Numbered from the stretch's first letter, positions 51,473 through 60,947 are shown. The stretch is 64,000 nucleotides of DNA from Flavobacterium fryxellicola (GCF_900143245.1 NZ_FRDK01000001.1:620001-684000); one strand, 5' to 3'. Notes: generated from the letters alone by a model not told the origin. Made by a program: numbers and translations.

Positions 51473-52072
51473 ATGTCATTACGAAAAGCGTATCTCCTTA
51501 TTTTTATCTTATTGCTTGTTGATCAAGTTTCTAAAATTTACATTAAAACCAATTTTATTTTAGGAGAAGAAGTGGAGGTCTTCAAATGGTTCAAAATTCT
51601 ATTCATTGAAAATGAGGGAATGGCCTGGGGAACTAAAATCCCTGGAACGTATGGTAAATTGTTCCTGACGCTTTTTAGATTGGTTGCCGTAGGGGGAATT
51701 GGGTATTGGTTGTGGGATTCTGTGGAGAAAAAACACAGCTCAAATTACTTAATTGTGGCAATATCTTTAATTTTTGCAGGTGCTTTTGGTAATATTATTG
51801 ACTCTGTTTTTTACGGTGTTATTTTTGACGATAGTCAACAACAATTGGCTACTTTGTTTTCAGATCAACCTTATGGGACTTGGTTTCATGGTCAAGTAGT
51901 CGACATGTTTTATTTTCCTTTTTGGCACGGAACTTTGCCAAGTTGGTTGCCAATTTGGGGCGGAAAAGAATTTACTTTTTTCAACGCCATCTTCAATATT
52001 GCCGATATGGCGATTTCTACCGGAGTGGGAATCTTGATTTTCTTTAATAAAAAAGCATTTCATCACGATTAG
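51473..52072 (+). CDS. lspA: Prolipoprotein signal peptidase
   Basis: Inner-membrane aspartic protease that cleaves lipoprotein signal peptides. 199 residues, four membrane helices, longer than the usual 160-170 because of an extra segment around 120-150. Family motifs: LLVDQVSKIYIK near the N terminus, NEGMAWG, GNIIDSVFYG with the first catalytic Asp, and FNIADMAIS with the second. Several substrates with lipoboxes are encoded in this window. Confidence 0.95.
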   Translation: MSLRKAYLLIFILLLVDQVSKIYIKTNFILGEEVEVFKWFKILFIENEGMAWGTKIPGTYGKLFLTLFRLVAVGGIGYWLWDSVEKKHSSNYLIVAISLIFAGAFGNIIDSVFYGVIFDDSQQQLATLFSDQPYGTWFHGQVVDMFYFPFWHGTLPSWLPIWGGKEFTFFNAIFNIADMAISTGVGILIFFNKKAFHHD

Positions 52073-52095
52073 ATTCAACGTTTTTTGCAACATAC

Positions 52096-52133
52096 AAAAA
52101 AAGACCTGTTCATGATTTGAACAGGTCTTTTTT
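52096..52133. terminator. Bidirectional terminator between lspA and the PPGQAKK lipoprotein gene
   Basis: AAAAAGACCTGTTC/GAACAGGTCTTTTT stem with a 7-nt loop and runs on both sides. Confidence 0.88.
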
Positions 52134-52134
52134 G

Positions 52135-52332
52135 TTAATTTTTATTATGTCCCGGTGCGTAACGTTTAGCGCTTTTCCCACCGTATATTTTTTTAGCTTG
52201 ACCTGGTGGAAGTTTTTTAGCTTTGTAAGTAGATCTGCTAGTTCCGGTGTGAATGCTGCAGTTTGAAAAGGAGACTGCAAATAGAATGACCATAATGCTT
52301 ACCGCTACTCTTGAATTTTTAAATGTTCTCAT
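52135..52332 (-). CDS. Small PPGQAKK-motif lipoprotein
   Basis: 65 residues. Lipoprotein signal ending VSFSNCS (Cys near 25), then a short basic mature peptide with LPPGQAKKIYGGKSAKRYAP and GHNKN. The PPGQxKK...SAK.YAPGH pattern recurs in very small Bacteroidota lipoproteins, and some are labelled quinol oxidase subunit 4 without support. The highly basic tail could contact nucleic acid, LPS or peptidoglycan; function unknown. Confidence 0.75.
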   Translation of the reverse strand: MRTFKNSRVAVSIMVILFAVSFSNCSIHTGTSRSTYKAKKLPPGQAKKIYGGKSAKRYAPGHNKN

Positions 52333-52375
52333 AACTTAATTAAATTTTATCTCGTGCGAAAGTACAGATTAAAAG

Positions 52376-52945
52376 TTAAAACGAGTAGACTCTATCCGGA
52401 GTTACACAATAATTTAATGCTATATCACCCTCAAAAACACCTTCAATCAGTTCTTCAGCTTCAAAAAACGAAAGACCTATTTTGATTGCATCGGGTTTAC
52501 ATTCGGATAGAAATTTATCATAAAATCCTTTACCATAACCCACACGATGTCCTTTTTTGTCAAATGTTAAGAGGGGGACAAATACAACTTCGATTTTAGT
52601 TGAAGGAATTTCAATTCCGTCGACTGGCTCGGGGATATTATACTCATTTTTCTTGATTTTTGTGTTGTCTGTCAGTAGAAAATGAGTCATGTTTCTCGTC
52701 GCAAAATCACTTTTAGAAATAATAATGTCCTTGTCTTTTCCAGAAAGCAAATGTAAAATAAATTCGGTGTTGACTTCTTTGTGTTCGGAAATGGGCAGGA
52801 AAATATGAAAATAGTTTTTCCCCCAAATCGGAATGGTGAGCAGCTTATTGGCAACAGCCAAGCTCATTTCTTCCACTTGATCTTCAGAAAGGTTTTGTCG
52901 AAGTTTTTTGTATTTTATTCTTAATTCTTTTTTAGTACTTTGCAT
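52376..52945 (-). CDS. 5-formyltetrahydrofolate cyclo-ligase
   Basis: Converts 5-formyl-THF to 5,10-methenyl-THF with ATP. 189 residues with the basic N-terminal ELRIKYKKLRQNLS, the central IFLPISEHKEVNT and the diagnostic ATP-binding loop FDKKGHRVGYGKGFYDKFL near 127-145. The start overlaps the end of the aspartoacylase-like gene by 14 bases, so the two form one operon. Confidence 0.94.
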   Translation of the reverse strand: MQSTKKELRIKYKKLRQNLSEDQVEEMSLAVANKLLTIPIWGKNYFHIFLPISEHKEVNTEFILHLLSGKDKDIIISKSDFATRNMTHFLLTDNTKIKKNEYNIPEPVDGIEIPSTKIEVVFVPLLTFDKKGHRVGYGKGFYDKFLSECKPDAIKIGLSFFEAEELIEGVFEGDIALNYCVTPDRVYSF

Positions 52946-53909
52946 TTAAAATGGTCTTTGAAATGTGATAAATGGCATCGCCTTGATACACAATTGGAGC
53001 TTGGTTTCCGTTGATGATAAAGCCTTCATTTGGAGCTTTTATTTTGCGTTCAAATTTTCCAAATGGATCAGTTATTGTCGCCAATACGGTGCCTTTTGCT
53101 ACAAATAGACCTATAAAGCCGTTGTCATGAAGTAAGCCTGAGCATTTTGCACGGATCCAGGCTGATTTTTGAATGTAAATGGTCTTTTTTTCTGGACTCT
53201 TGAGAACATGATTTTCATCTAACATGTTAAGATGTGCAAGAAAGCGTTTAGTACCTTCAACACCAACATGGGCAACTGGATAATCTATGTGTAGTGATTT
53301 TCCACCTTCAAAAAGGAGCATTTTTACAGCTAGCTTTTGACTGGCAGTTCTAAAGCTTCCTGCAATATTATTTGAAAATAAAGTGAAGGGAGCATTAAAG
53401 ACATCGGCTAAGTCTTTAAGCGCCTCGTTATTTGGAGCTAACCTGATTTGCGGAGCATTAAAACGACTGGCGCCACCAGCATGAAAATCAACGGCATAAT
53501 CTATAATTGGCATTATTTCAGTTAGAATGTGATACGCAAATCGACTCGCTAAAGAACCTTTTTTACTTCCTGGAAAGACTCTGTTCAAATCTCTACCGTC
53601 TGGAAATTCCCTAGATTGATTGACAAAGCCAAACATATTAATTACGGGAATACAAATGATAGTACCTATCTTTGGTTTATTTATTTTTTTTGTGATTAGC
53701 TGCCGTACAATTTCAACTCCATTTATTTCATTACCATGAATTCCTGCTGAAAAGAGTACGGTAGGTCCTTCGATTTTTGACCGTTGAACAATTATAGGGA
53801 TTTTGAGTTTTGTGGCACTGTGTAGTTTCGCAATTTCCATGTAAATAGTTTTGCTTTGTCCAGGCAAAATAGATTCTCCTAAAATACTAATGGTTTTTGA
53901 GTTTTTCAT
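52932..53909 (-). CDS. Succinylglutamate desuccinylase/aspartoacylase family protein
   Basis: 325 residues, M14-type zinc hydrolase fold. Zinc ligands are in FSAGIHGNEINGVEIVRQL (HxxE) and the later histidine in YAVDFHAGG, with DLNRVFPGS (substrate arginine) between. The C-terminal part (about 240-325: KSAWIRAKCSGLLHDNG, ITDPFGKFERKIKAPNEGF) is a biotinyl-lipoyl-like beta domain common in this family. Acts on N-acyl amino acids or peptides; substrate unknown. Confidence 0.9.
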   Translation of the reverse strand: MKNSKTISILGESILPGQSKTIYMEIAKLHSATKLKIPIIVQRSKIEGPTVLFSAGIHGNEINGVEIVRQLITKKINKPKIGTIICIPVINMFGFVNQSREFPDGRDLNRVFPGSKKGSLASRFAYHILTEIMPIIDYAVDFHAGGASRFNAPQIRLAPNNEALKDLADVFNAPFTLFSNNIAGSFRTASQKLAVKMLLFEGGKSLHIDYPVAHVGVEGTKRFLAHLNMLDENHVLKSPEKKTIYIQKSAWIRAKCSGLLHDNGFIGLFVAKGTVLATITDPFGKFERKIKAPNEGFIINGNQAPIVYQGDAIYHISKTILNAKY

Positions 53910-54046
53910 ATTGAATTAAAAGCTAAAAATAGAAATAATTATTTTGAATTTGTAAATTTGAAACGAAATAAATAAAGGTTTGTAAAATTAACAGCCATGC
54001 TATAGAAAGTGGCATAAAACAACACTTTTTTTGAAATAAATACACG

Positions 54047-55849
54047 ATGCAAAACCCAACTCTTGAACTTCAAATCCAAACTTTACCAGACAATCCTGGG
54101 GTATACCAATATTATGATAAGGAAGGGAAAATTTTGTATGTGGGCAAAGCCAAAAATCTAAAAAAAAGAGTTTCTTCATATTTCAATAAAATTCATGATA
54201 CGGCCAAAACCAATGTGCTCGTAAAGAAAATTGTAACCATCAGACATATCGTTGTTCCTACAGAAACGGATGCGCTTTTATTAGAAAATAACCTCATAAA
54301 AACGTTGCAACCGCGCTATAATGTATTGCTGCGGGATGATAAAAGTTACCCTTGGTTGTGTATTAAGAAAGAACCTTTTTCGCGCATTTTTGCCACACGC
54401 AGAATGGTCAAAGATGGGTCGGAATATTTTGGTCCTTACACCAGTTTTAAAACCGTCAGTACTATTTTGGAACTCATTAAAGAGTTGTATCCGTTGCGAA
54501 CTTGCAATTATGATTTAAGTCAAAATAATATTGAAAGCGGTAAATTCAAGGTATGTCTCGAATATCATATAGGCAATTGCATGGGGCCTTGTGAAGGTCA
54601 TGAGACTTTAGAAAACTACCAAAAGCAGGTGGATGCAATACGGGAAATCTTGAAAGGGAACTTTAAGGAAAGTATGAAGGATTTTAAGCGTGTCATGACC
54701 GATTTGGCTGCCGATATGCATTTTGAAGAAGCTCAAAAAATAAAAGAAAAAATAGAAATTCTGGAGAATTATCAATCGCGATCCACGATTGTTAATCCAA
54801 AAATTACCAATATCGATGTGTTTTCAATTGTCTCGGATGAAAGTGCGGCATACGTGAACTTCTTGCAAATTTCCCACGGTTCGATCATTCGTTCTCATAC
54901 GATGGAAATCAAAAAGAAATTGGATGAAAGTGACGAGGAATTACTAGAATTGGCGATAATAGAACTGAGAGAACGTTTTCAATTACTGTCTCGAGAAGTA
55001 ATCGTTCCGTTTCATGTGGATTTGGGCGAAAACATCAAAATTACAATCCCGCAATTGGGAGATAAAAAACAAATTCTGGACTTGTCCGTTCGCAACGCTA
55101 AGTTTTACCGAATCGAACAGTTAAAACAACTTCAAATTGTAGATCCGGATCGCCATACCAAAAGAATTATGGCGCAAATGCAAAAAGACTTGCGGTTGCC
55201 TGTCGAGCCAAGGCACATAGAATGTTTTGACAACTCGAATATTCAAGGAACAAACCCAGTCGCTGCTTGTGTAGTTTTCAAAGATGGTAAACCCAGTAAG
55301 AAAGATTACCGTCATTTTAATATTAAAACGGTTGAAGGACCGGATGATTTTGCTTCTATGACCGAAGTAGTGTTTAGAAGATACAAACGATTAGTAGAAG
55401 AAGAGCAGCCTTTGCCACAATTGATAATTATTGATGGAGGAAAAGGGCAATTATCATCCGCGTTGAAGAGTATAGATGCATTGGGTTTAAGAGGGAAAAT
55501 TACCGTTATCGGTATTGCCAAAAGGTTAGAAGAGCTTTTCTATCCCGGCGATTCCGTTCCTTTATATTTGGATAAAAGATCGGAAACCCTAAAAATAATT
55601 CAACAATTGCGAAACGAGGCGCACCGTTTTGGGATCACGCATCACCGGGATAAAAGGAGTAAAACGGCACTGAATTCGTCGATAGAATCTATTCCGGGAA
55701 TTGGAGAAAAAACAATGTTGGCTTTGATTCAGCACTTTAAAAGTGTTAAAAGATTAAAATTAGCAGCAGAAAAAGAAATTTCGGACGTTATAGGTATGTC
55801 TAAAGCCAAAAAAATTGTCGAATTTTACAAGACGACGAATGAAAGCTAA
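54047..55849 (+). CDS. uvrC: Excinuclease ABC subunit C
   Basis: Nuclease making both incisions in nucleotide excision repair. 600 residues: GIY-YIG domain (PGVYQYYDKEGKILYVGKAK, about 16-35), a Cys cluster near 150-180, UVR motif FEEAQKIKEKIEIL near 226-239, RNase H-like C-terminal endonuclease (ECFDNSNIQGTNPVAACVVF, IIIDGGKGQLSSA), and a terminal helix-hairpin-helix pair (SIPGIGEKTMLALIQHF). Complete. mfd, which feeds the same pathway, is at 577. Confidence 0.96.
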   Translation: MQNPTLELQIQTLPDNPGVYQYYDKEGKILYVGKAKNLKKRVSSYFNKIHDTAKTNVLVKKIVTIRHIVVPTETDALLLENNLIKTLQPRYNVLLRDDKSYPWLCIKKEPFSRIFATRRMVKDGSEYFGPYTSFKTVSTILELIKELYPLRTCNYDLSQNNIESGKFKVCLEYHIGNCMGPCEGHETLENYQKQVDAIREILKGNFKESMKDFKRVMTDLAADMHFEEAQKIKEKIEILENYQSRSTIVNPKITNIDVFSIVSDESAAYVNFLQISHGSIIRSHTMEIKKKLDESDEELLELAIIELRERFQLLSREVIVPFHVDLGENIKITIPQLGDKKQILDLSVRNAKFYRIEQLKQLQIVDPDRHTKRIMAQMQKDLRLPVEPRHIECFDNSNIQGTNPVAACVVFKDGKPSKKDYRHFNIKTVEGPDDFASMTEVVFRRYKRLVEEEQPLPQLIIIDGGKGQLSSALKSIDALGLRGKITVIGIAKRLEELFYPGDSVPLYLDKRSETLKIIQQLRNEAHRFGITHHRDKRSKTALNSSIESIPGIGEKTMLALIQHFKSVKRLKLAAEKEISDVIGMSKAKKIVEFYKTTNES

Positions 55850-55885
55850 TACGACCTAATTCAACTACGAGACTAATTGCTGCTT

Positions 55886-58084
55886 ATGAAGAAAATCGCA
55901 TTATTATTGATTCTTTTTGCCAGTTTGACGCTATTTTCACAAGAGCAAAAAAGACCTAAAATAGGTTTAGTTCTAAGTGGTGGTGGTGCAAAAGGATTTG
56001 CTCATATAGGCGTTTTGAAAGTACTAGAAGAAGCAGGAGTCAAGATTGATTACATTGGCGGGACCAGTATGGGTGCTGTTATCGGGGGTCTCTATGCTTC
56101 GGGCTATAACGCCGCCCAAATCGATTCTATTTTTCAGAATACAAATTTTAATGAGCTATTAAACGATTTTATTCCTAGATCTTCAAAGAATTTTTATGAG
56201 CGCAGAAATGATGAGCTATATGCTTTAGTTTTGCCGTTTAACAGAATGAAAATTGGAATTCCGGAAGCCTTGTCTAAAGGAATGTACAATTATAATTTAT
56301 TAAGTAGGATTACCAGAAACACAAGGGATGTTAAGGATTTTAACCAACTACCTATTCCCTTTTTGTGTATTGGTACCAATGTTGAAACCGGTGAAGAAGT
56401 ACTCTTGAACAAAGGAAATTTGGCGCAGGCCATGATAGCCAGTTCTGCTTTTCCCTCTTTATTTTCCCCTGTGGAAATTAATGGAAAAATTTTGGTAGAT
56501 GGTGGAGTAGTCAATAATTATCCCATTGAAGAGGTGCGAAAATTAGGTGCGGACATCATTATAGGTGTTGACGTTCAAGATGGTTTATTAGATCGAACGC
56601 AACTTAAAGATGCTACTAAAATTTTAGTGCAAATCACTAATCTTCATTCTATAGAACGGATGACGAAAAATATTGCGAATACGGAGATTTACATAAAACC
56701 CGATATTTCACAATATGGTGTGATCTCCTTTGATAAAGGGAAAGAAATAATTAAAAAAGGGGAAGAGGCTACATTTGCTGTTTTTGAGGAACTAAAAAAA
56801 CTAGTTGATGAATCTAATCCTTACATCAAGCCAAAACTTAAACTACATTCTGACAGCTTACAAATTAGTGCTATAAACAGCAACGAGTTAGATAATTATA
56901 CTAAAGAATATATCATTGGGAAATTAAGATTTAAGCCTGGAGCAAAAATTGGTTATGATGACTTGTTAAAGGGAATTAATAATATCAATGCCTCACAAAA
57001 TTTTAGCGCCATCACTTATTCCTTGGAATCTAATCAAGAAGCTGTAGACTTGAATATTAATTTAAAGGAAAACGAGACAAAAACCTATTTAAAATTCGGA
57101 CTGCATTATGATAATTTGTTTAAAAGCGGTGTACTAGTAAATTTGACACGTAAAAAAACACTTTTTAAAAACGACATCGCCTCTTTGGATATTGTTTTGG
57201 GAGACAATTTTAGGTACAATTTAGATTATTATATTGAAAATGGATTTAATTTGAGTTTTGGTTTTAAATCACATTACAACCAGTTTAATAGAAATGTAGC
57301 GAAAGAAATAAGCAGTATCGCTTTCAATAATCCCAATCTTAACACTGTCAATGTTGATTTTAGTGACATGACCAACCAAGTGTATTTTCAGTCTTTATTT
57401 GTTCAGAAATTCTTGATTGGAGGTGGTGTAGAGCTTAAATATTTAAAGATAAAATCGGAAACATTGGCCAATGTGAATCCAACAATTGACAATAGTAACT
57501 ATTTAAGTCTTTTTGGTTATTTAAAATTTGATTCTTTTGATAACAAATATTTCCCCAAAAAAGGTTGGTATTTTGCAGGTGATGTCCAATCTTATTTGCT
57601 TTCTTCTAACTATACGGGCGATTTTCAACCGTTCTCTATCGCCAAAGGTGACTTTGCAGTAGCGGCAACTTTATTTAAAAATACCACTGTCAAATTTCAA
57701 ACTGATGCGGGTTTTTCTTTTGGTCAAGAAAGTGTTGCTTTTTTCAACTTTATTTTGGGCGGTTACGGATACAATCCACTTAATAATTTCAAATATTTAT
57801 ATGGTTATGATTATTTGAGTTTGGTCGCTAATAGTTATATAAAATCAACAGGCACGGTCGATTATGAGTTTTATAAAAAGAATCACATCAACTTTTCAGC
57901 AAATTTTGCTAATATTGGAGATCGAATTTTTGAGACCGTGGATTGGATTTCTATCCCAAAATATTCTGGATATGCTGTTGGTTACGGTTTAGAAACGGTG
58001 ATTGGACCAGTAGAAATAAAATATTCGTGGTCCCCAGAACAGCCTAAAGGATTTACCTGGTTTAGTATTGGCTTTTTGTTTTAA
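55886..58084 (+). CDS. Patatin-like phospholipase with outer-membrane barrel
   Basis: 732 residues: signal peptide (LLILFASLTLFSQ), patatin domain (about 25-290) with oxyanion GGGAKGFAHIG, nucleophile serine in GGTSMGAV and catalytic Asp in VDGGVVNNYP. Then a POTRA-like segment (about 310-385) and a C-terminal beta-barrel related to the BamA/Omp85 family ending ITWFSIGFLF-like in an aromatic strand. This is the PlpD-type layout: surface or outer-membrane lipase, probably a dimer in the membrane. The start at 55886 gives the better signal peptide than 55877. Confidence 0.9.
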   Translation: MKKIALLLILFASLTLFSQEQKRPKIGLVLSGGGAKGFAHIGVLKVLEEAGVKIDYIGGTSMGAVIGGLYASGYNAAQIDSIFQNTNFNELLNDFIPRSSKNFYERRNDELYALVLPFNRMKIGIPEALSKGMYNYNLLSRITRNTRDVKDFNQLPIPFLCIGTNVETGEEVLLNKGNLAQAMIASSAFPSLFSPVEINGKILVDGGVVNNYPIEEVRKLGADIIIGVDVQDGLLDRTQLKDATKILVQITNLHSIERMTKNIANTEIYIKPDISQYGVISFDKGKEIIKKGEEATFAVFEELKKLVDESNPYIKPKLKLHSDSLQISAINSNELDNYTKEYIIGKLRFKPGAKIGYDDLLKGINNINASQNFSAITYSLESNQEAVDLNINLKENETKTYLKFGLHYDNLFKSGVLVNLTRKKTLFKNDIASLDIVLGDNFRYNLDYYIENGFNLSFGFKSHYNQFNRNVAKEISSIAFNNPNLNTVNVDFSDMTNQVYFQSLFVQKFLIGGGVELKYLKIKSETLANVNPTIDNSNYLSLFGYLKFDSFDNKYFPKKGWYFAGDVQSYLLSSNYTGDFQPFSIAKGDFAVAATLFKNTTVKFQTDAGFSFGQESVAFFNFILGGYGYNPLNNFKYLYGYDYLSLVANSYIKSTGTVDYEFYKKNHINFSANFANIGDRIFETVDWISIPKYSGYAVGYGLETVIGPVEIKYSWSPEQPKGFTWFSIGFLF

Positions 58085-58163
58085 ATATAATTTATTTCAA
58101 TAATAATTCCGATATTTGTTATAATGAAAACAAAATGGCTAGGTTTATTAGAGTATCTTCAAT

Positions 58164-58202
58164 TCCTTATCAAGAGAAATCCGGAATAAGGACTCTTTTT
58201 TT
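58164..58202 (+). terminator. Terminator of the patatin-like gene
   Basis: TCCTTAT/ATAAGGA stem with a 15-nt loop followed by CTCTTTTTTTTG. Outer bases GAGT/ACTC may extend it. Confidence 0.6.
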
Positions 58203-58267
58203 GATTTAGCATAGCACATAATAAAGTAATCTATACTTTAATTTGTTACACTTTTAAACAAAAAATC

Positions 58268-59431
58268 ATGCCTTTATACCACAAATTGGGGGATTTTCCC
58301 CAAAAAAGACACACACAATTCGAAAAACCAAACGGAGGTTTGTATTACGAACAACTTTTTGGGACTGAGGGTTTTCACGGTCATTCTTCCTTATTATATC
58401 ACGTACACAGACCAACACAAGTAAAGGAAATTCTAAAATCCTATTCCGTTGAACCAAAAATTGCCATCGGGAAAAATATTAAATCTTTGCTGCTTAAAGG
58501 CTTTGAGCTTAAGCCCGAAGATGATTTTCTAGACAGTCGCAAAGCCATGTTAGTCAATAAGGATTGCACGATAGGATTGGCAGCCCCGAGACAATCGTTG
58601 CGTACCTATTTCTATAAAAATGCCGATGCTGACGAAATGATTTTCATCCACAAAGGAAAAGGAAAATTGCGCACCATGATGGGTAATATCCCTTTCGAAT
58701 ATGGAGATTATTTGATTATTCCTCGCGGAATGATTTACCAAATTGATTTTGATACTCTAGAAAACAGATTGTTTTACGTAGAATCATTCGCTCCTTTTTA
58801 TACACCAAAACGCTATAAAAATGAATCGGGTCAACATCTCGAGCATTCCCCGTTTTGTGAACGCGATTTTATTTTGCCAAACGAGTTAGAAACACACGAT
58901 GAAAAAGGGGATTTCCTGATCAAAATTAAGAAGGAAGGGATGATGCATGAAGTGGTTTATGCCACGCATCCTTTTGACGTCGTGGGTTGGGACGGCTACA
59001 ATTTTCCTTATGGATTTAGCATTCATAATTTTGAACCTATAACGGGGCGCGTTCATCAGCCGCCACCAGTGCATCAAACCTTCGAGACAGCAACTTTTGT
59101 GGTTTGTTCTTTTGTTCCAAGGTTGTACGATTACCATCCAAAATCTATTCCAGCACCATACAATCATAGCAATATCGACAGTGATGAGGTTTTGTATTAC
59201 GTAGATGGCGATTTTATGTCACGCAACAATATCGAGCAAGGACATATTACTTTGCATCCAAAAGGGATTCCGCATGGGCCTGCGCCCGGGGCGATGGAGC
59301 GTAGCATAGGCCATAAAGAAACCCACGAATTAGCAGTAATGGTGGATACTTTTCGTCCGTTGATGGTAACCGAAGAAGCGATGGGACTGGACGACGGTCA
59401 GTACTACAAATCTTGGGTGGAAGCCCCCTAA
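58268..59431 (+). CDS. hmgA: Homogentisate 1,2-dioxygenase
   Basis: Iron ring-cleavage enzyme of tyrosine/phenylalanine catabolism, converting homogentisate to maleylacetoacetate. 387 residues, cupin fold. FETATFVVCSFVPRLYDYHP and the iron-site block LHPKGIPHGPAPGAMERSIG (HxxxxHG...E) near 330-350 are diagnostic. Upstream partner of hppD, which makes homogentisate. The last residues (EAP) and stop codon lie inside the left arm of a repeat element, so the C terminus may be altered relative to other species. Confidence 0.95.
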   Translation: MPLYHKLGDFPQKRHTQFEKPNGGLYYEQLFGTEGFHGHSSLLYHVHRPTQVKEILKSYSVEPKIAIGKNIKSLLLKGFELKPEDDFLDSRKAMLVNKDCTIGLAAPRQSLRTYFYKNADADEMIFIHKGKGKLRTMMGNIPFEYGDYLIIPRGMIYQIDFDTLENRLFYVESFAPFYTPKRYKNESGQHLEHSPFCERDFILPNELETHDEKGDFLIKIKKEGMMHEVVYATHPFDVVGWDGYNFPYGFSIHNFEPITGRVHQPPPVHQTFETATFVVCSFVPRLYDYHPKSIPAPYNHSNIDSDEVLYYVDGDFMSRNNIEQGHITLHPKGIPHGPAPGAMERSIGHKETHELAVMVDTFRPLMVTEEAMGLDDGQYYKSWVEAP

Positions 59432-59549
59432 CCCCCAAAGGGGGAATTAGAAAACCTAAATTTTATCTAAGAAATTAAGCACAAAAATAATTTTAACTAA
59501 AATCCTATTGACCCCTAATAGGAATTCCCTCTTTAGGGATTAGGGGCTT
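59421..59549. repeat. C-run/G-run inverted-repeat element between hmgA and hppD
   Basis: Left arm AAGCCCCCTAACCCCCAAAG and on (59421-59450). The right arm, read in reverse complement from 59549, begins AAGCCCCTAATCCCTAAAG. Each arm is also a hairpin by itself (CCCCC AAA GGGGG at 59432-59444; CCCCTAAT...ATTAGGGG at 59512-59546). The interior of about 60 bases is AT-rich without a gene. Confidence 0.8.
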
Positions 59550-59552
59550 ATT

Positions 59553-60713
59553 ATGTCAAAAGAAGTAAAATCAGTAGAATACGGACTAGAAAAAATATTC
59601 GAAGGAGCACAAGACTTCCTCCCTTTATTAGGAACAGATTACGTTGAATTCTACGTAGGAAACGCAAAACAATCGGCTCATTACTATAAAACGGCTTTCG
59701 GTTACCAATCTTTGGCGTATGCCGGATTAGAAACGGGAGTAAGGGATAGAACTTCGTATGTTTTGAAACAAGACAAGATTCGTATTGTATTAACCACGCC
59801 ATTAACACAAGATTCTCCTATTCACGACCATTTGAGAAAACATGGTGATGGAGTAAAAGTGGCCGCTCTTTGGGTAGAAGACGCTACTAGTGCCTATGAA
59901 GAGACCATGAAACGTGGCGCTCGCTCTTTTATGGAACCAACGATTGAAAAAGATGAATTTGGAGAAGTGGTGCGTTCCGGAATTTATACTTACGGCGAAA
60001 CGGTACATATTTTTGTAGAACGCAAGAACTACACTGGTGTTTTTTTACCGGGATATAAAGAATGGAAATCCGATTACAACCCGGAGCCAACAGGTTTGAA
60101 ATACATAGACCACATGGTGGGAAATGTAGGTTGGAATGAAATGAATACTTGGGTTAAATTTTATGAAGATGTCATGGGATTTGTGAATTTCCTATCTTTT
60201 GATGACAAACAAATCAATACGGAATATTCAGCCTTGATGAGTAAGGTAATGTCTAATGGAAATGGAAGAATCAAATTTCCAATCAACGAACCTGCAGAAG
60301 GAAAGAAGAAATCACAAATTGAGGAATATTTGGACTTTTATGGCGGACCTGGAATTCAGCACATCGCTATTGCTACGGATGATATTATCAAAACAGTGTC
60401 GCAATTAAAAGCAAGAGGAATCGAATTTTTATCTGCTCCACCGCACACGTATTACCAAGCCATTCCAGAACGATTGGGTGACCACATGAAAATGATGAAA
60501 GAAGACCTGAATGAAATCGAGAAATTAGCCATTATGGTTGATGCGGATGAAGAGGGCTATTTACTGCAGATTTTCACTAAACCGGTACAAGATAGGCCTA
60601 CCTTGTTTTTTGAAATTATTCAAAGAATGGGTGCCAAAGGTTTTGGTGCAGGGAACTTCAAAGCGCTTTTTGAATCAATTGAACGAGAACAGCAATTGCG
60701 AGGAACGTTGTAA
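59553..60713 (+). CDS. hppD: 4-hydroxyphenylpyruvate dioxygenase
   Basis: Fe(II) dioxygenase making homogentisate from 4-hydroxyphenylpyruvate. 386 residues with two vicinal-oxygen-chelate halves. Iron ligands: His in GLKYIDHMVGNV (about 187), His in GPGIQHIAIATDDI (about 268) and Glu in PTLFFEIIQRMG (about 350), with GFGAGNFKALFESIE at the end. The ATG lies 3 bases after a strong hairpin of the preceding repeat element, which could limit translation or demand its own start of transcription. Confidence 0.96.
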   Translation: MSKEVKSVEYGLEKIFEGAQDFLPLLGTDYVEFYVGNAKQSAHYYKTAFGYQSLAYAGLETGVRDRTSYVLKQDKIRIVLTTPLTQDSPIHDHLRKHGDGVKVAALWVEDATSAYEETMKRGARSFMEPTIEKDEFGEVVRSGIYTYGETVHIFVERKNYTGVFLPGYKEWKSDYNPEPTGLKYIDHMVGNVGWNEMNTWVKFYEDVMGFVNFLSFDDKQINTEYSALMSKVMSNGNGRIKFPINEPAEGKKKSQIEEYLDFYGGPGIQHIAIATDDIIKTVSQLKARGIEFLSAPPHTYYQAIPERLGDHMKMMKEDLNEIEKLAIMVDADEEGYLLQIFTKPVQDRPTLFFEIIQRMGAKGFGAGNFKALFESIEREQQLRGTL

Positions 60714-60821
60714 ATAGGTGTTATTTTTACACATTGTGAAAAAATAACCGATGAACAACCTATATTTTTGTAAATGTTGTGTTAAACTTTTTTTTTAACA
60801 AATATAACTAGTTTTGTTAAC

Positions 60822-60829
60822 TACCTTTG
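60822..60829 (+). promoter_or_regulatory. -7 promoter box of a candidate small RNA
   Basis: TACCTTTG followed by CACTCGC. An upstream TTTTTTAACA block lies at the -33 distance. Confidence 0.55.
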
Positions 60830-60835
60830 CACTCG

Positions 60836-60947
60836 CAAAAAGGGAAGGGGTGGTTTCCTTCCTGATTTCATATAAATTTCATAGTTTATAGTTTTTTGGT
60901 TAGTTAATAGCATAAAAACTCAGTCATTATTTGACTGAGTTTTTTTG
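60836..60947 (+). ncRNA. Candidate small RNA of about 110 nt
   Basis: A self-contained unit with no reading frame: promoter box at 60822-60829, a 5' hairpin from AGGGAAGG (60841-60848) and CCTTCCT (60857-60863), about 50 nt of AU-rich single strand, and a strong terminator (ACTCAGTC 60918-60925 / GACTGAGT 60933-60940, then seven T). Downstream gene starts only at 61006. Could instead be a leader-attenuator for the DUF3108 gene. Family not recognised. Confidence 0.5.
60914..60947 (+). terminator. Terminator of the candidate small RNA
   Basis: AAAAACTCAGTC pairs with GACTGAGTTTTT across a 7-nt loop, followed by a T run. Confidence 0.85.

Noticed and set aside
58123..58188. 21-codon frame MKTKWLGLLEYLQF... 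after the patatin gene
   Set aside because: It overlaps the terminator hairpin, is very short and has no support as a gene.
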